Assembly (NCBI RefSeq): GCF_008329535.1
Contig: NZ_NPKR01000004.1
Coordinates: 310,001 to 374,000 of the forward strand
DNA length: 64,000 nt
Direction of reading: 5' to 3'
Source: Mycolicibacterium sp. P1-18
GTDB taxonomy: Bacteria; Actinomycetota; Actinomycetes; Mycobacteriales; Mycobacteriaceae
Shown: positions 26,185 to 39,857 of the stretch, in pieces
How positions within the stretch are numbered: the first letter of the stretch is position 1
How the letters are laid out: the number at the start of each line of letters is the position of its first letter
Made by a program: the position numbers and the translations under genes
The notes under the pieces: model-generated
What the model was told of the DNA's origin: nothing
Seen by the model: only the letters and a program-made list of their open reading frames with translations
Database searches by the model: none

Positions 26185-29100
26185 CTAGCGGTAGTCGCTG
26201 AATCCGTAATCGTCGAGCGGCACGGCCTGGCCGGCACCCTGACCGAAGTCGGGGCTGTAGTACTGGTCCTCGTAGGACGGGATCGTGTACGCCGCGGCGC
26301 GGGCTTCCTCGGTCGGCTGGACCTGGATGTCCCGGTAGCGGGCGATACCCGTACCGGCCGGGATCAGCTTGCCGATGATCACGTTCTCCTTCAGACCGTT
26401 GAGCCGGTCGCTGCGGCAGTTGATCGCCGCATCGGTCAGCACTCGCGTGGTCTCCTGGAACGACGCCGCCGACAACCAGGAATCGGTCGCCAACGAAGCC
26501 TTCGTGATGCCCATCAGGACCGGACGCCCGGCGGCGGGCTCGAGGCCCTCAGCCACCACGCGACGGTTCGCCGACTCGAACTCGGCCCGCTCGGTCAACG
26601 AACCGGGCAGGAATTCCGTTGCGCCCGAATCGATCACCGTGACGCGACGCAGCATCTGCCGGACGATCACCTCGATGTGCTTGTCGTGGATCGACACACC
26701 CTGAGCGCGGTAGACCTCCTGGACCTCCTTGACGAGGTGGATCTGCACCTCGCGGGGGCCCTGGACGCGGAGCACCTCGTGCGGGTTGGCCGAGCCCTCC
26801 ATCAGCTGCTGGCCCACCTCCACGTGGTCACCGTCGGCCAGGAGACGCTCGGAGCCGTCCTCGTGCTTGAACACCTTCAGGCGCTGACGACGAGTGAGCT
26901 TGTCGTAGACGACTTCTTCACCACCGTCATCCGGGATGATCGTCATCTTGTAGAACTTCTCGCCCACTTCGATGTTGACCCGACCCGTGACGTCCGCGAT
27001 CGGAGCGGTGTTACGCGGCACGCGGGCCTCGAACAGCTCCTGCACACGAGGAAGACCACCGGTGATGTCCTCACCGACGCCGCCCTCCTGCTTGAACGTA
27101 CGCATGGTCAGCTGCGTGCCGGGCTCACCGATGGACTGCGCGGCGACGATGCCGACGGCCTCACCGATGTCGACCAGCTTGCCGGTGGCCATCGAGCGGC
27201 CGTAGCACGTGGCGCAGACGCCGGTGCCCGTCATGCAGGTCAGCACCGAACGCACCTTGACCTCGGTGACGCCCGCGGCCAGCAGTGCGTCGATCGCCGG
27301 GTCGCCCAGGTCGTGTCCACGCTCGACGACGACGTTTCCGTTGGCGTCGATGGCATCCACGGCCAGCGTGCGCGCATAGGTCGAGGTCTCGACGTGCGCG
27401 TCGCGGGTCAGAGTGCCGTCGGCCTCGGTGGCCGCGATCGTGGTCATGATGCCGCGCTCAGTCTGGCAATCGTGCTCGCGCACGATGACGTCCTGAGACA
27501 CGTCGACCAGACGACGGGTCAGGTAACCCGAGTCCGCCGTACGAAGGGCGGTGTCGGCCAGACCCTTTCGGGCGCTGTGCGTGTTGATGAAGTACTCCAA
27601 CACGGTCAGGCCCTCACGGAAGGACGACTTGATCGGGCGCGGGATGAACTCACCCTTCGGGTTCGTCACCAGGCCCTTCATGCCGGCCAGGGTGCGCGTC
27701 TGGTTGAACGTACCGGTGGCGCCCGAGTCGATCAGCTGAATGATCGAGTTGGACGACGGGTAGTGGTCGCGCAGCGCGTTACCGACCTCTTCGGTGGCTT
27801 CCTTCCAGATCTTGACCAGGGCGTCGGTCCGCTCGATCTTCTCGAGCAGGCCACGCTGGTACTTCTTCTCGATGGCGTCCGCTTGCTGCTCGTAGCCGTC
27901 GAGGATCTGTGCCTTGTTCGGCGGCACCAGCACGTCGGCCATGGACACGGTGACACCCGAGCGGGTGGCCCAGTGGAAACCGGCGTCCTTGAGCTTGTCG
28001 ACGGTCTGCGCGACCACGATCATCGGGTAGCGCTCGGCGAGATCGTTGATGATCGACGCCTGGACCTTCTTGTGCATCTGCTTGTTGACGAACGGATATC
28101 CGCGCGGCAGCAGCTCGTTGAACAGCACCCGGCCCAAGGTGGTCTCCGCCAACCAGGCGTCGCCCATCTTCCAGCCGTCGGGGAACTGAGCGGCCTCGAC
28201 GTCGGCCGGCGGACGCAGGTGCGTCAACCGGACCTTGATCTTGGCCCGCACGCTCAGCGCGCCACGGTCGACGGCCATCTGCGCCTCGGCCGGCGAGCTG
28301 TACACGCCGGTCTCGACGTGGTCGGTCGACGCCGCGGTGCCCTCGCCGAGATCGCCGTCGATCTCGGTGGTCAGGAAGAACAGACCGGTCACCATGTCCA
28401 GACGCGGCATGGCCAACGGACGACCCGACGCGGGCGACAGGATGTTGTTCGACGACAGCATCAGGATGCGTGCCTCGGCCTGCGCCTCGGCGGACAGCGG
28501 CAGGTGAACTGCCATCTGGTCACCGTCGAAGTCGGCGTTGAACGCCTCACACACCAGCGGGTGCAGCTGGATGGCCTTGCCTTCGACCAACTGCGGTTCG
28601 AAGGCCTGGATGCCCAAGCGGTGCAGCGTTGGTGCGCGGTTCAGCAGCACGGGGTGCTCGGAGATGACCTCTTCGAGGACGTCCCACACCTGCGGGCGCT
28701 GACGTTCGACCATGCGCTTGGCGCTCTTGATGTTCTGCGCGTGGTTCAGGTCGACCAGACGCTTCATCACGAACGGCTTGAACAGCTCGAGGGCCATCAG
28801 CTTCGGCAGACCACACTGGTGCAGCTTGAGCTGGGGGCCGACGACGATGACCGAACGGCCGGAGTAGTCGACGCGCTTGCCGAGCAGGTTCTGACGGAAC
28901 CGACCCTGCTTGCCCTTCAACAGATCCGACAGCGACTTCAGCGGACGGTTGCCCGGCCCGGTGACGGGGCGGCCACGACGTCCGTTGTCGAACAGTGCGT
29001 CGACGGACTCCTGAAGCATGCGCTTCTCGTTGTTGACGATGATCTCGGGCGCGCCGAGGTCGATCAGTCGCTTCAACCGGTTGTTGCGGTTGATGACGCG

Positions 29101-30135
29101 GCGGTACAGATCGTTCAGGTCGGACGTGGCGAACCGGCCACCGTCGAGCTGAACCATCGGGCGCAGCTCCGGCGGGATCACCGGAACGGCGTCGAGCACC
29201 ATGCCCATCGGCGAGTTGCGGTTCATCTGGAACGCCGCGACGACCTTCAGACGCTTCAGGGCGCGAAGCTTCTTCTGACCCTTGCCGTTCTTGATGGTGT
29301 CGCGGAGGCTCTCGGCCTCGGCGTCGATGTCGAAGGTCTCGATGAGCTTCTTGATCGACTCCGCGCCCATGGCGCCCTGGAAGTACTCGCCGTAGCGGTC
29401 GATGAGCTCGCGGTAGAGCACCTCGTCGACGATGAGCTGCTTGGGAGCCAGCTTGGTGAACGTGGTCCACACCTCGTCCAGGCGGTCCAGCTCACGCTGG
29501 GCCCGGTCGCGGAGCTGACGCATTTCGCGCTCGCCGCCGTCGCGAACCTTGCGACGGACGTCGGACTTGGCGCCGTCCTTCTCCAGTTCGGCCATGTCGG
29601 CTTCGAGCTTCTGGGCCCGCTCTTCGAGATCGGTGTCGCGCTGTGCCTCGACGGCCTTCTTCTCGACGACCATTTCGGCCTCGAGGGTCGACAGGTCGCT
29701 GTGACGCTGCTCGGTGTCCACCGCGGTGATGACGTAGGCCGCGAAGTAGATGATCTTCTCGAGATCCTTCGGGGCCAGGTCGAGCAGGTAGCCGAGACGG
29801 CTGGGCACGCCCTTGAAGTACCAGATGTGGGTGACGGGTGCGGCCAGTTCGATGTGGCCCATCCGCTCACGACGCACCTTGGCGCGAGTTACCTCGACAC
29901 CGCAGCGCTCACAGACGATTCCCTTGAAGCGCACGCGCTTGTACTTGCCGCAGTAGCACTCCCAGTCGCGAGTCGGTCCGAAGATCTTCTCGCAGAACAG
30001 GCCGTCCTTCTCTGGCTTGAGCGTGCGGTAGTTGATGGTCTCCGGCTTCTTGACCTCACCGTAGGACCAATTGCGGATGTCGTCCGCAGTGGCGAGGCCA
30101 ATGCGGAGTTCATCGAAGAAGTTGACGTCGAGCAC
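26185..30135 (-). CDS. rpoC: RNA polymerase beta' subunit
   Basis: 1316 residues, the usual mycobacterial length. The N-terminal zinc site (ECYCGKYK with CERCG), the catalytic NADFDGDQM at residues 533-541 with the three Mg-binding aspartates D535, D537 and D539, and the second zinc cluster ([19 protein letters not shown]) are present. The start is GTG at 30135. It lies 74 bases after rpoB on the same strand and ends just before a strong terminator. No frameshift or insertion is seen. Confidence 0.99.
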   Translation of the reverse strand: MLDVNFFDELRIGLATADDIRNWSYGEVKKPETINYRTLKPEKDGLFCEKIFGPTRDWECYCGKYKRVRFKGIVCERCGVEVTRAKVRRERMGHIELAAPVTHIWYFKGVPSRLGYLLDLAPKDLEKIIYFAAYVITAVDTEQRHSDLSTLEAEMVVEKKAVEAQRDTDLEERAQKLEADMAELEKDGAKSDVRRKVRDGGEREMRQLRDRAQRELDRLDEVWTTFTKLAPKQLIVDEVLYRELIDRYGEYFQGAMGAESIKKLIETFDIDAEAESLRDTIKNGKGQKKLRALKRLKVVAAFQMNRNSPMGMVLDAVPVIPPELRPMVQLDGGRFATSDLNDLYRRVINRNNRLKRLIDLGAPEIIVNNEKRMLQESVDALFDNGRRGRPVTGPGNRPLKSLSDLLKGKQGRFRQNLLGKRVDYSGRSVIVVGPQLKLHQCGLPKLMALELFKPFVMKRLVDLNHAQNIKSAKRMVERQRPQVWDVLEEVISEHPVLLNRAPTLHRLGIQAFEPQLVEGKAIQLHPLVCEAFNADFDGDQMAVHLPLSAEAQAEARILMLSSNNILSPASGRPLAMPRLDMVTGLFFLTTEIDGDLGEGTAASTDHVETGVYSSPAEAQMAVDRGALSVRAKIKVRLTHLRPPADVEAAQFPDGWKMGDAWLAETTLGRVLFNELLPRGYPFVNKQMHKKVQASIINDLAERYPMIVVAQTVDKLKDAGFHWATRSGVTVSMADVLVPPNKAQILDGYEQQADAIEKKYQRGLLEKIERTDALVKIWKEATEEVGNALRDHYPSSNSIIQLIDSGATGTFNQTRTLAGMKGLVTNPKGEFIPRPIKSSFREGLTVLEYFINTHSARKGLADTALRTADSGYLTRRLVDVSQDVIVREHDCQTERGIMTTIAATEADGTLTRDAHVETSTYARTLAVDAIDANGNVVVERGHDLGDPAIDALLAAGVTEVKVRSVLTCMTGTGVCATCYGRSMATGKLVDIGEAVGIVAAQSIGEPGTQLTMRTFKQEGGVGEDITGGLPRVQELFEARVPRNTAPIADVTGRVNIEVGEKFYKMTIIPDDGGEEVVYDKLTRRQRLKVFKHEDGSERLLADGDHVEVGQQLMEGSANPHEVLRVQGPREVQIHLVKEVQEVYRAQGVSIHDKHIEVIVRQMLRRVTVIDSGATEFLPGSLTERAEFESANRRVVAEGLEPAAGRPVLMGITKASLATDSWLSAASFQETTRVLTDAAINCRSDRLNGLKENVIIGKLIPAGTGIARYRDIQVQPTEEARAAAYTIPSYEDQYYSPDFGQGAGQAVPLDDYGFSDYR

Positions 30136-30209
30136 GTAACTCCCTTTCCCCTTGCGGGACTAGATGACTATCAATCAAATCGCGGGACGCGAAGTCCCCG
30201 AAACTGCAG

Positions 30210-33728
<3,519 letters not shown>

Positions 33729-34045
33729 CGGATGCGACGATCGGGTGGCCGGCCGAAGACCGGACCCTTGCCGCGTTATCTGCGTTAGGTTCGGCTGGCA
33801 TTCTCAGGCCTGAGTCTCGGCCCCGAAGCACACGACTAGTTCCCTGAGCAGCGCTCAGGATAGGTCGGGCGATAAGAGGCGGATGAGGATGGGCAGGATG
33901 CAGCCAGCGCAACGTCCAACACTAGCGCAGAACGGCGCATTCCTCAACATCGGCATGATATGGGCTCCGGCGCTGGCTGGCGACCTCAACCCTCGGATAC
34001 ATGCTGACCAACAGACTGGCCCGGTTTCGCCCTTCCGTCAAGAGT
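33729..34045. other. rpoB upstream region
   Basis: About 317 bases between the rpoB start and the end of the hydrolase-lipocalin gene, expected to hold the rpoB promoter(s). On the minus strand possible -10 boxes are TATCCT (33862-33857) and CCTAAC (33790-33785), but no convincing -35 was found. A short hairpin (CCTGAGC/GCTCAGG, 33843-33859) lies beside the first. No gene was recognised here. Confidence 0.45.
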
Positions 34046-36208
34046 TCACACGCGGTTTGGGGAGGAAAGTTCACGCGCCGCCGCAGGCTGTGGAGTCACC
34101 GTGATCCGTCCCTTGACTCCCTTGACCGACGCGCGGTCCAGCAACTCCTGGTACAGGTCGGCGGACACGGTGCGCGTGCGGCTCAGCAGGAAGCCCGTGT
34201 TGCCGCTGGGGTCGCTCACGATGGCCCAGCCGTAGTCGGCCGCGAGGTCGACGATCCAGTAGTTGCCCGGCGGCGTGGCCGAGGCGGGCCCGAAGAAGGT
34301 CACGTTCAGCTTGTCGTTGGTCGCGCTCACCGGCAGGGCGGCGCCGACGATGCGGGACTGCGGACCACCGTCGACGAAGTAGTTGCCGGAGTTCACCACG
34401 CCGATCGACCCGTCGGGGTTGGCGCTGTAGACGGCGGTGGTGTTCACCAGGCCGAACGAGAAGAACTGCTTGACGCTGCCCACCTCGTACCAGGTGCCGA
34501 GGTACCGGTTCACGTCGACGACGGGTGCGGGCCCGAGCACGATCGCGGCCGTCGGCGCCAACTCGAGGTACTGGTCGGGGTCGCCGTAGGTGCCGTAGAC
34601 GCCGTTCGCGGGTCCGAGACCGGCGTACATGTCGTTGATCCAGCCGTTGGCCAGCGTGTAGACCGCCTGGGTGTTGCCCGGCGGGGACGGCTTGATGAAG
34701 AGCTGGCTGAAGAAGTCGATGATCGGCGAGCCCCCGATCAGCGAGTCGACGTGGGACCCGTTGGCGAGGACCACGCCGACGAACTGGCCCGGCTGCTGCG
34801 CCGCCACCAGGTCGTTGGTGGTCTGGCCGTTGGCGTTCCACGGCTGCGGCGGCGCGGCGATCTGGTAGATCGGGATGCCGCGGTTGGCCAGACTCGTCAG
34901 CGCGCCGGCGAAGGTGCCGTTGGACGAAACACCGTCGTACATCACCACGCCGAGCAGGTCGTTGTCCGCCGGCGCGACGGCGTCGGAGTAGAAGCCCCCG
35001 GCGGCCGCGGCCAGTCCCCCGCCCGCGGAGTGACCGGTGAGGATGAACTTCTCCGGCAGCACCCCGTGGAAGCCGGCCGCCGCGGCGCTCGCGTTCAGCG
35101 ACGTGCGGTTCGGGTCGGTGAACAGCGCCGCGACGCCCTGCTGCATCGGGACCGCGCTGAGCGTGCACCCGTTGCACGTGAAGAAGGGGAACGACGGGAT
35201 GTTGGGGACGACCACGATGCTGTTGGTGCGGACCGCCAGGTCCTGGGCCAGCGCCGCGTACCAGGATTTCGAGCCCAGGAACCCGTGCTGCAGCAGCATG
35301 ACGCCCTGGGCCTGCACGGTGCCGTCGGCCTGGGTCGGGAAGTACCAGTCGGCCGCGCCGGTGTAGGTCCCGGCGCCGACCGGGATGCCCAGGTTGGAGC
35401 TGCCGACCTGGACGCCGGTCACCCCGTTGACGTTCGACGTGCCGGGCACCGATTGCGTCGGAACGCCGGTGACGTCCACGGGAACCGGTGCGACGGGCGG
35501 GAGCAGTCCGAAGGCGGACAGCAGGCTGATGACGACCGTCGCGATCGGGCCCGGCTGGGGCCGCGGTGCGACGGGTGCGGCCAAGCTGCGGATCGTGGAG
35601 ACGTCGGCGGCGGCCAGGGCGGCGGGCTCGACGGCCGACGGGGGCGTCGCGCCGGCGGACGGCGTGGGCACGACCACCGGTTCGGCCTTCTCCTCCGCGA
35701 CGACGGGTGGCGTCGACTCGACGGCGGGGGTGGTCTCGGCGACCGGGATGGTGTCGGCGACCGGGGTGGTCTCGGCGACGACCGGATCCTTGGGCGTCGG
35801 ATCCTTCGGCGTCGGATCCTTGGGTGTCACCTCGAGCGGGGTGGACGCCGTCACCGCCGCCGACGCAGCGGCGCCCTCCGCACTCTTCGTGTTGGTCTTC
35901 GTCGGCTTCGACTTCACGACGGGGTCGTCGCGGTCCACGGTCACCGTGGACGCGCTCACGGTACTGGTCGGACCGTCGGTGCTCTTGGACCCCGAATCAT
36001 GGTCGGTGTCAGCGCTTTTCGATTCCGTCGCGGCGGGTCCCGAAGGCTCGGACGCTCCCGACGTCCCCGACGACGACGCGGACGACGACGCCGCGCCGCC
36101 GCCCGACGCATCCGACTCCGCCGCGGCCACGCCGTGGCTCGCACCGAGCGCGATCCCCACCCCGGCGGTCACGATCCACGCCCCGCGCCACCAGCGATTC
36201 GCACTCAC
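34046..36208 (-). CDS. Secreted alpha/beta-hydrolase fused to a lipocalin domain
   Basis: 720 residues. Signal peptide (to about GVAAAES, residue 31), then a long low-complexity Ser/Thr/Pro linker to about residue 240 that contains three direct TPKDP repeats and several VAETTPV-type units. An alpha/beta-hydrolase follows with the nucleophile S394 in LTGHSAGGGLAAAAG, resembling polyester/triacylglycerol lipases. From about residue 566 there is a bacterial lipocalin (RYLGTWYEVGSVKQFF with W573, GNYWIVDLAADYGWAIVSDP, GFLLSRTRTVSADLYQELLD) of the Blc type. GTG start at 36208. It probably acts outside the membrane on lipids. The tail ARELSSPNRV has no anchor signal. Confidence 0.82.
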   Translation of the reverse strand: MSANRWWRGAWIVTAGVGIALGASHGVAAAESDASGGGAASSSASSSGTSGASEPSGPAATESKSADTDHDSGSKSTDGPTSTVSASTVTVDRDDPVVKSKPTKTNTKSAEGAAASAAVTASTPLEVTPKDPTPKDPTPKDPVVAETTPVADTIPVAETTPAVESTPPVVAEEKAEPVVVPTPSAGATPPSAVEPAALAAADVSTIRSLAAPVAPRPQPGPIATVVISLLSAFGLLPPVAPVPVDVTGVPTQSVPGTSNVNGVTGVQVGSSNLGIPVGAGTYTGAADWYFPTQADGTVQAQGVMLLQHGFLGSKSWYAALAQDLAVRTNSIVVVPNIPSFPFFTCNGCTLSAVPMQQGVAALFTDPNRTSLNASAAAAGFHGVLPEKFILTGHSAGGGLAAAAGGFYSDAVAPADNDLLGVVMYDGVSSNGTFAGALTSLANRGIPIYQIAAPPQPWNANGQTTNDLVAAQQPGQFVGVVLANGSHVDSLIGGSPIIDFFSQLFIKPSPPGNTQAVYTLANGWINDMYAGLGPANGVYGTYGDPDQYLELAPTAAIVLGPAPVVDVNRYLGTWYEVGSVKQFFSFGLVNTTAVYSANPDGSIGVVNSGNYFVDGGPQSRIVGAALPVSATNDKLNVTFFGPASATPPGNYWIVDLAADYGWAIVSDPSGNTGFLLSRTRTVSADLYQELLDRASVKGVKGRITVTPQPAAARELSSPNRV

Positions 36209-36274
36209 CGACGGAATGTAACCGGCCGCACCGACATCCAGCCGATAAATGTCGCCAACGTCAGATTCTCGACA

Positions 36275-37024
36275 TCACGGCGACTCGGGCCGCCGCCCGC
36301 TCGTGGTCTGCGAGGCGGCCGTCACGTCGCGGGTCACGTCGACCAGGCCGGCATCGCGCATCACGTCGCTCACCTCGTCGACGTCGAAGAGCCGCACCGG
36401 CGCCCACCGCGACGCCGCCACACCGATCCGCCGCACCGGCGCCGGACCCCTCGCGCAGGTGGTGAGCACGGCGATCCGGCCGCCGGGCACGAGCACCCGG
36501 ATCATCTCCCGGAGCGCGCCGAAGGGATCGTCCATGAGATAGAGCGCGCCGTAGCAGCTGACGGCGTCGACGGTGGCGTCGTCGAAGGGCAGGTCGACGG
36601 CGTCGGCCCGAACGTAACCGACCGGGCTGCCCGGCGCCGTGTCACGGACGGCCTGCGCCAGCATCGTGGCGGAGCTGTCCGCGCCGATCGCGAGCCCGCC
36701 GGCCCCGACCGCGTCCATCAGGGTGCGGGTGGTGTTGCCCGGCCCGCAGGCGACGTCGAGCACGGTGTCACCCGGCCGGACGTCGAGCAGCCGCAGCTTG
36801 CGTCGGTTCTCCTGAGCGGCGTTTCGCCCGGTGAACCCGAAGAACAGCACGGGTCGCCACAGCTGTTCGTAGATCATCGGCAGGACCGACGACCCCATCA
36901 CGCGCTGACCCGTCGTCTGCGGTACCTCCGCGGCACCCATCACGTCGAGGTAGCCGTCGACCACCGTCGCGGGACGGTTGAGCAGCTCGCGGGTTCTCCG
37001 GCCGCCGGGACCGGGGAGCGTCAC
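36275..37024 (-). CDS. Class I SAM-dependent methyltransferase
   Basis: 249 residues. The SAM-binding core is clear: [17 protein letters not shown] (motif I), [33 protein letters not shown] and [16 protein letters not shown]. The N-terminal part ([20 protein letters not shown]) resembles mycobacterial methyltransferases acting on lipids or quinones, but the substrate cannot be deduced. The ATG overlaps the mkl stop (ATGA), so it is co-expressed with the Mce ATPase. Confidence 0.85.
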   Translation of the reverse strand: MTLPGPGGRRTRELLNRPATVVDGYLDVMGAAEVPQTTGQRVMGSSVLPMIYEQLWRPVLFFGFTGRNAAQENRRKLRLLDVRPGDTVLDVACGPGNTTRTLMDAVGAGGLAIGADSSATMLAQAVRDTAPGSPVGYVRADAVDLPFDDATVDAVSCYGALYLMDDPFGALREMIRVLVPGGRIAVLTTCARGPAPVRRIGVAASRWAPVRLFDVDEVSDVMRDAGLVDVTRDVTAASQTTSGRRPESP

Positions 37025-38103
37025 TCCTTGGCGACGGGGATCGAGGCCGTGGGGGCCTCTTCTTCGGCGCGGCTGCGATTGCGCGCAGTGGCGTCGTTGT
37101 CCGGGTTGTAGCCGGCGTGCTGGTTGGTGCCGTCGAGGTCGGCGCGGATGGCTTCCTGCGCAGCCGGGGGCAGGGTGTGCATGATCTCGCGCACCCGGGC
37201 CTGACGACGTCCGACGGCCTTGCGCTCCGGCATGCCGGGGGTGGCGTTGACCTGCGGCGGCACGCCCTCGATCTCCTCGGTGCCACCGTCGTGGTGACCG
37301 GCGTCGATCATGGCCTGCTCCTCCGCCATCGTCGACTCGTCCTTCTCCTCGGACATGCCGATGGGCCCGATGCGGCGACCGTTGAGGAACTGCTTGACCA
37401 CCGGCTCGTCGGAGGTCAGCAGCACCTCGCGCGGACCGAACATCACCAGGTGCTTGCGGAAAAGCATGCCCATGTTGTCGGGCACCGTGCGGGCGATGTT
37501 GATGTTGTGCGTGACGATCAGGATGGTGCAGTCGATCTGGGCGTTGATGTCGATCAGCAGCTGCGACAGGTATGCCGTACGCACGGGATCCAGACCGGAG
37601 TCCGGCTCGTCGCAGAGGATGATCTGCGGGTCGAGCACCAGCGAGCGGGCCAGGCCGGCGCGCTTGCGCATACCGCCGGAGATCTCGCCGGGGAACTTGG
37701 TCTCGTCGCCGGTCAGACCGACCAGGTCGAGCTTCTCCATCACGATCTGACGGATCTCGGATTCCTTCTTCTTCGTGTGCTCACGAAGCGGGAACGCGGT
37801 GTTGTCGTAGAGGCTCATCGAGCCGAACAGCGCGCCGTCCTGGAACATGACGCCGAACAGCGTGCGGATCTCGTAGAGCTCCTTGGCGGAGCACTCGATG
37901 ATGTTGGTGCCGTCGACGATGATCTTGCCGCGCTCGGGCCGCAGCAACCCGATCAGCGATTTCAGGAACACGGACTTGCCGGTACCGGAGGGGCCCAGCA
38001 GGACGCTGACCTCACCCGCCGGCAGATCGAAGGTGACGTCTTCCCAGATTCGCTGGGGCCCGAAGGACTTCGTCAATCCCTCTACCTGAATACCGATGCC
38101 CAC
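37021..38103 (-). CDS. mkl: Mce-transporter ATPase MceG
   Basis: 360-residue ABC ATPase that energises Mce lipid importers. Walker A GPSGTGKSVFLKSL, the signature SGGMRKRAGLARSLVL, Walker B IILCDEPDSGLDPV and VTHNINIARTVPDNMG are visible, and the long C-terminal extension (NGRRIGPIGMSEEKDEST, GVPPQVNATPGMPERKAV) is the one specific to actinobacterial MceG. GTG at 38103 with GGAAGGG before it is preferred over the ATG-type opening at 38145. No mce operon lies nearby; MceG usually serves several unlinked Mce systems. Position between rplL and rpoB agrees with Rv0655. Confidence 0.95.
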   Translation of the reverse strand: MGIGIQVEGLTKSFGPQRIWEDVTFDLPAGEVSVLLGPSGTGKSVFLKSLIGLLRPERGKIIVDGTNIIECSAKELYEIRTLFGVMFQDGALFGSMSLYDNTAFPLREHTKKKESEIRQIVMEKLDLVGLTGDETKFPGEISGGMRKRAGLARSLVLDPQIILCDEPDSGLDPVRTAYLSQLLIDINAQIDCTILIVTHNINIARTVPDNMGMLFRKHLVMFGPREVLLTSDEPVVKQFLNGRRIGPIGMSEEKDESTMAEEQAMIDAGHHDGGTEEIEGVPPQVNATPGMPERKAVGRRQARVREIMHTLPPAAQEAIRADLDGTNQHAGYNPDNDATARNRSRAEEEAPTASIPVAKE

Positions 38104-38165
38104 GCGCGACCCTTCCGCCAGTGCTTTTGCTCGCCAAACAGACATGCCCGCCTGTGGCTTGAGTC

Positions 38166-38194
38166 ACTGTAGCGCACGGGGTCTGGGCACTCTT
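38166..38194 (-). promoter_or_regulatory. Candidate mkl promoter
   Basis: On the minus strand TACAGT (38171-38166) is a good TANNNT -10 box about 60 bases before the mkl start; 17 bases upstream lies a weak AAGAGT -35. Inferred only. Confidence 0.35.
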
Positions 38195-38263
38195 CGCTTT
38201 GCCAGCCATTGGGTGGTCGGGTGCGTGGCACCCACGTTTGCTCCGGCCGCCTCACGACACGAA

Positions 38264-38300
38264 AAAGCCGCCCGGGATCGCGATGATCCCGGGCGGCTTT
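38264..38300 (-). terminator. Rho-independent terminator after rplL
   Basis: A 16-base perfect stem (AAAGCCGCCCGGGATC / GATCCCGGGCGGCTTT) with a five-base loop, followed on the minus strand by TTTTTCGTG. It begins 16 bases after the rplL stop codon and ends the rplJ-rplL transcript. Confidence 0.95.
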
Positions 38301-38316
38301 CTCGAAGCAGTTGCTA

Positions 38317-38703
38317 CTACTTGACGGTGACGGTGGCGCCGGCGGCCTCGAGCTTGGCCTTGGCGTCGTCGGCCTGATCCTTGTTGACCTTCTCGAGCAG
38401 CGGCTTGGGGGCGCTGTCGACGAGATCCTTGGCCTCCTTGAGGCCCAGGCCCGAGACGATCTCACGGACGACCTTGATGACGCCGATCTTCTTCTCGCCG
38501 GCACCCTCGAGGATGACGTCGAATTCCGACTGCTCCTCGGCGGCCTCGGCAGGCGCGGCTGCGCCGGCGGCGGCGGCAACGGCGACCGGGGCGGCGGCGG
38601 TGACGTCGAAGGTCTCTTCGAAGGCCTTGACGAACTCCGAGAGCTCCAACAGGGTCAGTTCCTTGAACGCGTCGAGCAGGTCTTCGGTGCTGAGCTTGGC
38701 CAT
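38317..38703 (-). CDS. rplL: 50S ribosomal protein L7/L12
   Basis: 128 residues: N-terminal dimerisation domain ([16 protein letters not shown]), Ala-rich hinge, and the C-terminal factor-binding domain ([33 protein letters not shown]). It forms the ribosomal stalk with L10 and recruits translation GTPases. It lies 45 bases after rplJ and before a strong terminator. Confidence 0.99.
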   Translation of the reverse strand: MAKLSTEDLLDAFKELTLLELSEFVKAFEETFDVTAAAPVAVAAAAGAAAPAEAAEEQSEFDVILEGAGEKKIGVIKVVREIVSGLGLKEAKDLVDSAPKPLLEKVNKDQADDAKAKLEAAGATVTVK

Positions 38704-38748
38704 GGTGTGGTCCTTCCTAGATTCTTGCGTGGTTCTTGATGGGTGGTG

Positions 38749-39363
38749 TTATTCGGCGTCGGCCGGGGCGTCGGCCACGGCGTCCGTCGGTGCTTCTGCT
38801 TCTGCGTCGTCCGCGGCGGCGGCGGGAGCGGCGGCGGGGCCACCCTCGGCGGCCTCCCTCTTCTCCTGCAGCGCGAAGACGAGGCGGGCGACCTGCGACG
38901 CCGGGGCGGCGAACAGTGCCGCGGCCTGGCTGGTCTTGGCCTTCATCGCGCCGGCCAGCTTGGCCAGCAGCACCTCGCGCGACTCGAGGTCCGCGATGCG
39001 GTTGACCTCGTCCACGGACAGCGCCTTGCCGTCCATGTAGCCGCCCTTGATGACGAGGGCCTTGTGATCCTTGGCGAATGTCTTGATTGCCTTCGCGGCG
39101 TCGACGGGCTCGCCCTTGATGAACGCGATGGCGGTCGGGCCGGTGAACAGGTCGTCGAGACCCGTCACACCCGCCTCGGATGCGGCGCGCTTTACCAGGG
39201 TGTTCTTGGCGACCGAGTAGGACGCGCCGCCACCGAGGGACTTGCGCAGATCCGCAAGGTTGGCCACGGTGAGGCCGCGATACTCGGTGACGACCGTGGC
39301 GGTCGACTCCTTGAACTGCTCGGCGATGTCGGCAACGGCGGTGGCCTTGTCAGCTCTGGCCAT
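38749..39363 (-). CDS. rplJ: 50S ribosomal protein L10
   Basis: 204 residues, beginning [21 protein letters not shown]10 anchors L7/L12 to 23S rRNA and in other bacteria autoregulates its operon through the mRNA leader. The protein is longer than the typical 165-178 residues because of an Ala/Glu/Asp-rich C-terminal tail (from about residue 173, ending DAPADAE), which is low-complexity and probably disordered. Preceded by a structured leader of about 200 bases. Confidence 0.98.
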   Translation of the reverse strand: MARADKATAVADIAEQFKESTATVVTEYRGLTVANLADLRKSLGGGASYSVAKNTLVKRAASEAGVTGLDDLFTGPTAIAFIKGEPVDAAKAIKTFAKDHKALVIKGGYMDGKALSVDEVNRIADLESREVLLAKLAGAMKAKTSQAAALFAAPASQVARLVFALQEKREAAEGGPAAAPAAAADDAEAEAPTDAVADAPADAE

Positions 39364-39566
39364 GCATGCCTCCTATCTCAGTTGGGTCCGGTCCCTGGAC
39401 TAGGGATGACCCCGGAAACGACGAACGCCCCGGACGCAGAGCGGCCGGGGCGTGAAGATCCGTTGACGCTAGCCAACGATGGTGCCTCGTCCTCCTGCGT
39501 GGGCCGCCCGGATGATTCCGGGACCTTCAACCGATTTCTCGGTGACCGACGGTCTTCGGTGGAACA
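39364..39566 (-). promoter_or_regulatory. rplJ leader (L10-leader-like)
   Basis: The roughly 200-base untranslated region between the predicted start site and rplJ contains a strong hairpin (stem CGCCCCGG at 39426-39433 with CCGGGGCG at 39445-39452) and TAGGAGG just before the ATG. By analogy with L10 leaders, L10 may bind here to control its own translation. The exact L10-binding fold was not modelled. Confidence 0.6.
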
Positions 39567-39572
39567 GCAGAA

Positions 39573-39602
39573 AGAATAGCGCGCCGCGCGCCGATCAGCC
39601 AA
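39573..39602 (-). promoter_or_regulatory. rplJ-rplL promoter
   Basis: On the minus strand TTGGCT (39602-39597) and TATTCT (39578-39573) are separated by 18 bases, a good match to a housekeeping sigma promoter. It would start transcription near 39566, giving the leader described above. Confidence 0.6.
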
Positions 39603-39857
39603 AACGCGGGCCACGCCTTGGATCCGTGGCGACGTCGTCCGGGCGCGGTGCGCAGGCCCGAACCTGGACGAATGCTGGGAAGGGTCACCGCCAGCTACCG
39701 ACTGTACGGGGTCGAGGCAGTCGGCTCGCGCACCGGCGGCTCGCCGAGTCGTTCAGATCGGTCGTGATCTTCGCAGGTAACACGTAATACTTTCTGCATT
39801 GCGGTTGCGGTGGGGGGCTGTAATCATTGGTGCACTGATTGGGGGATCGGCAAACAC
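39603..39857. other. Non-coding region between rplJ promoter and small HTH gene
   Basis: 255 bases holding only a candidate plus-strand promoter (39785-39790) and its untranslated leader. This is the junction where the 17-kb insert begins relative to the M. tuberculosis order. No repeat or attachment site was recognised. Confidence 0.45.
39785..39790 (+). promoter_or_regulatory. -10 box of the small HTH-like gene
   Basis: TAATAC at 39785-39790 is a near-consensus -10 element 68 bases before the ATG at 39858; the -35 region (around CGTGAT, 39763-39768) is weak. It stands out in otherwise very GC-rich sequence. Confidence 0.4.

Noticed and set aside
39364..39857. Search for tRNA or other stable RNA genes near rplJ
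   Set aside because: No cloverleaf or CCA-adjacent tRNA signature was recognised here or elsewhere in the window.
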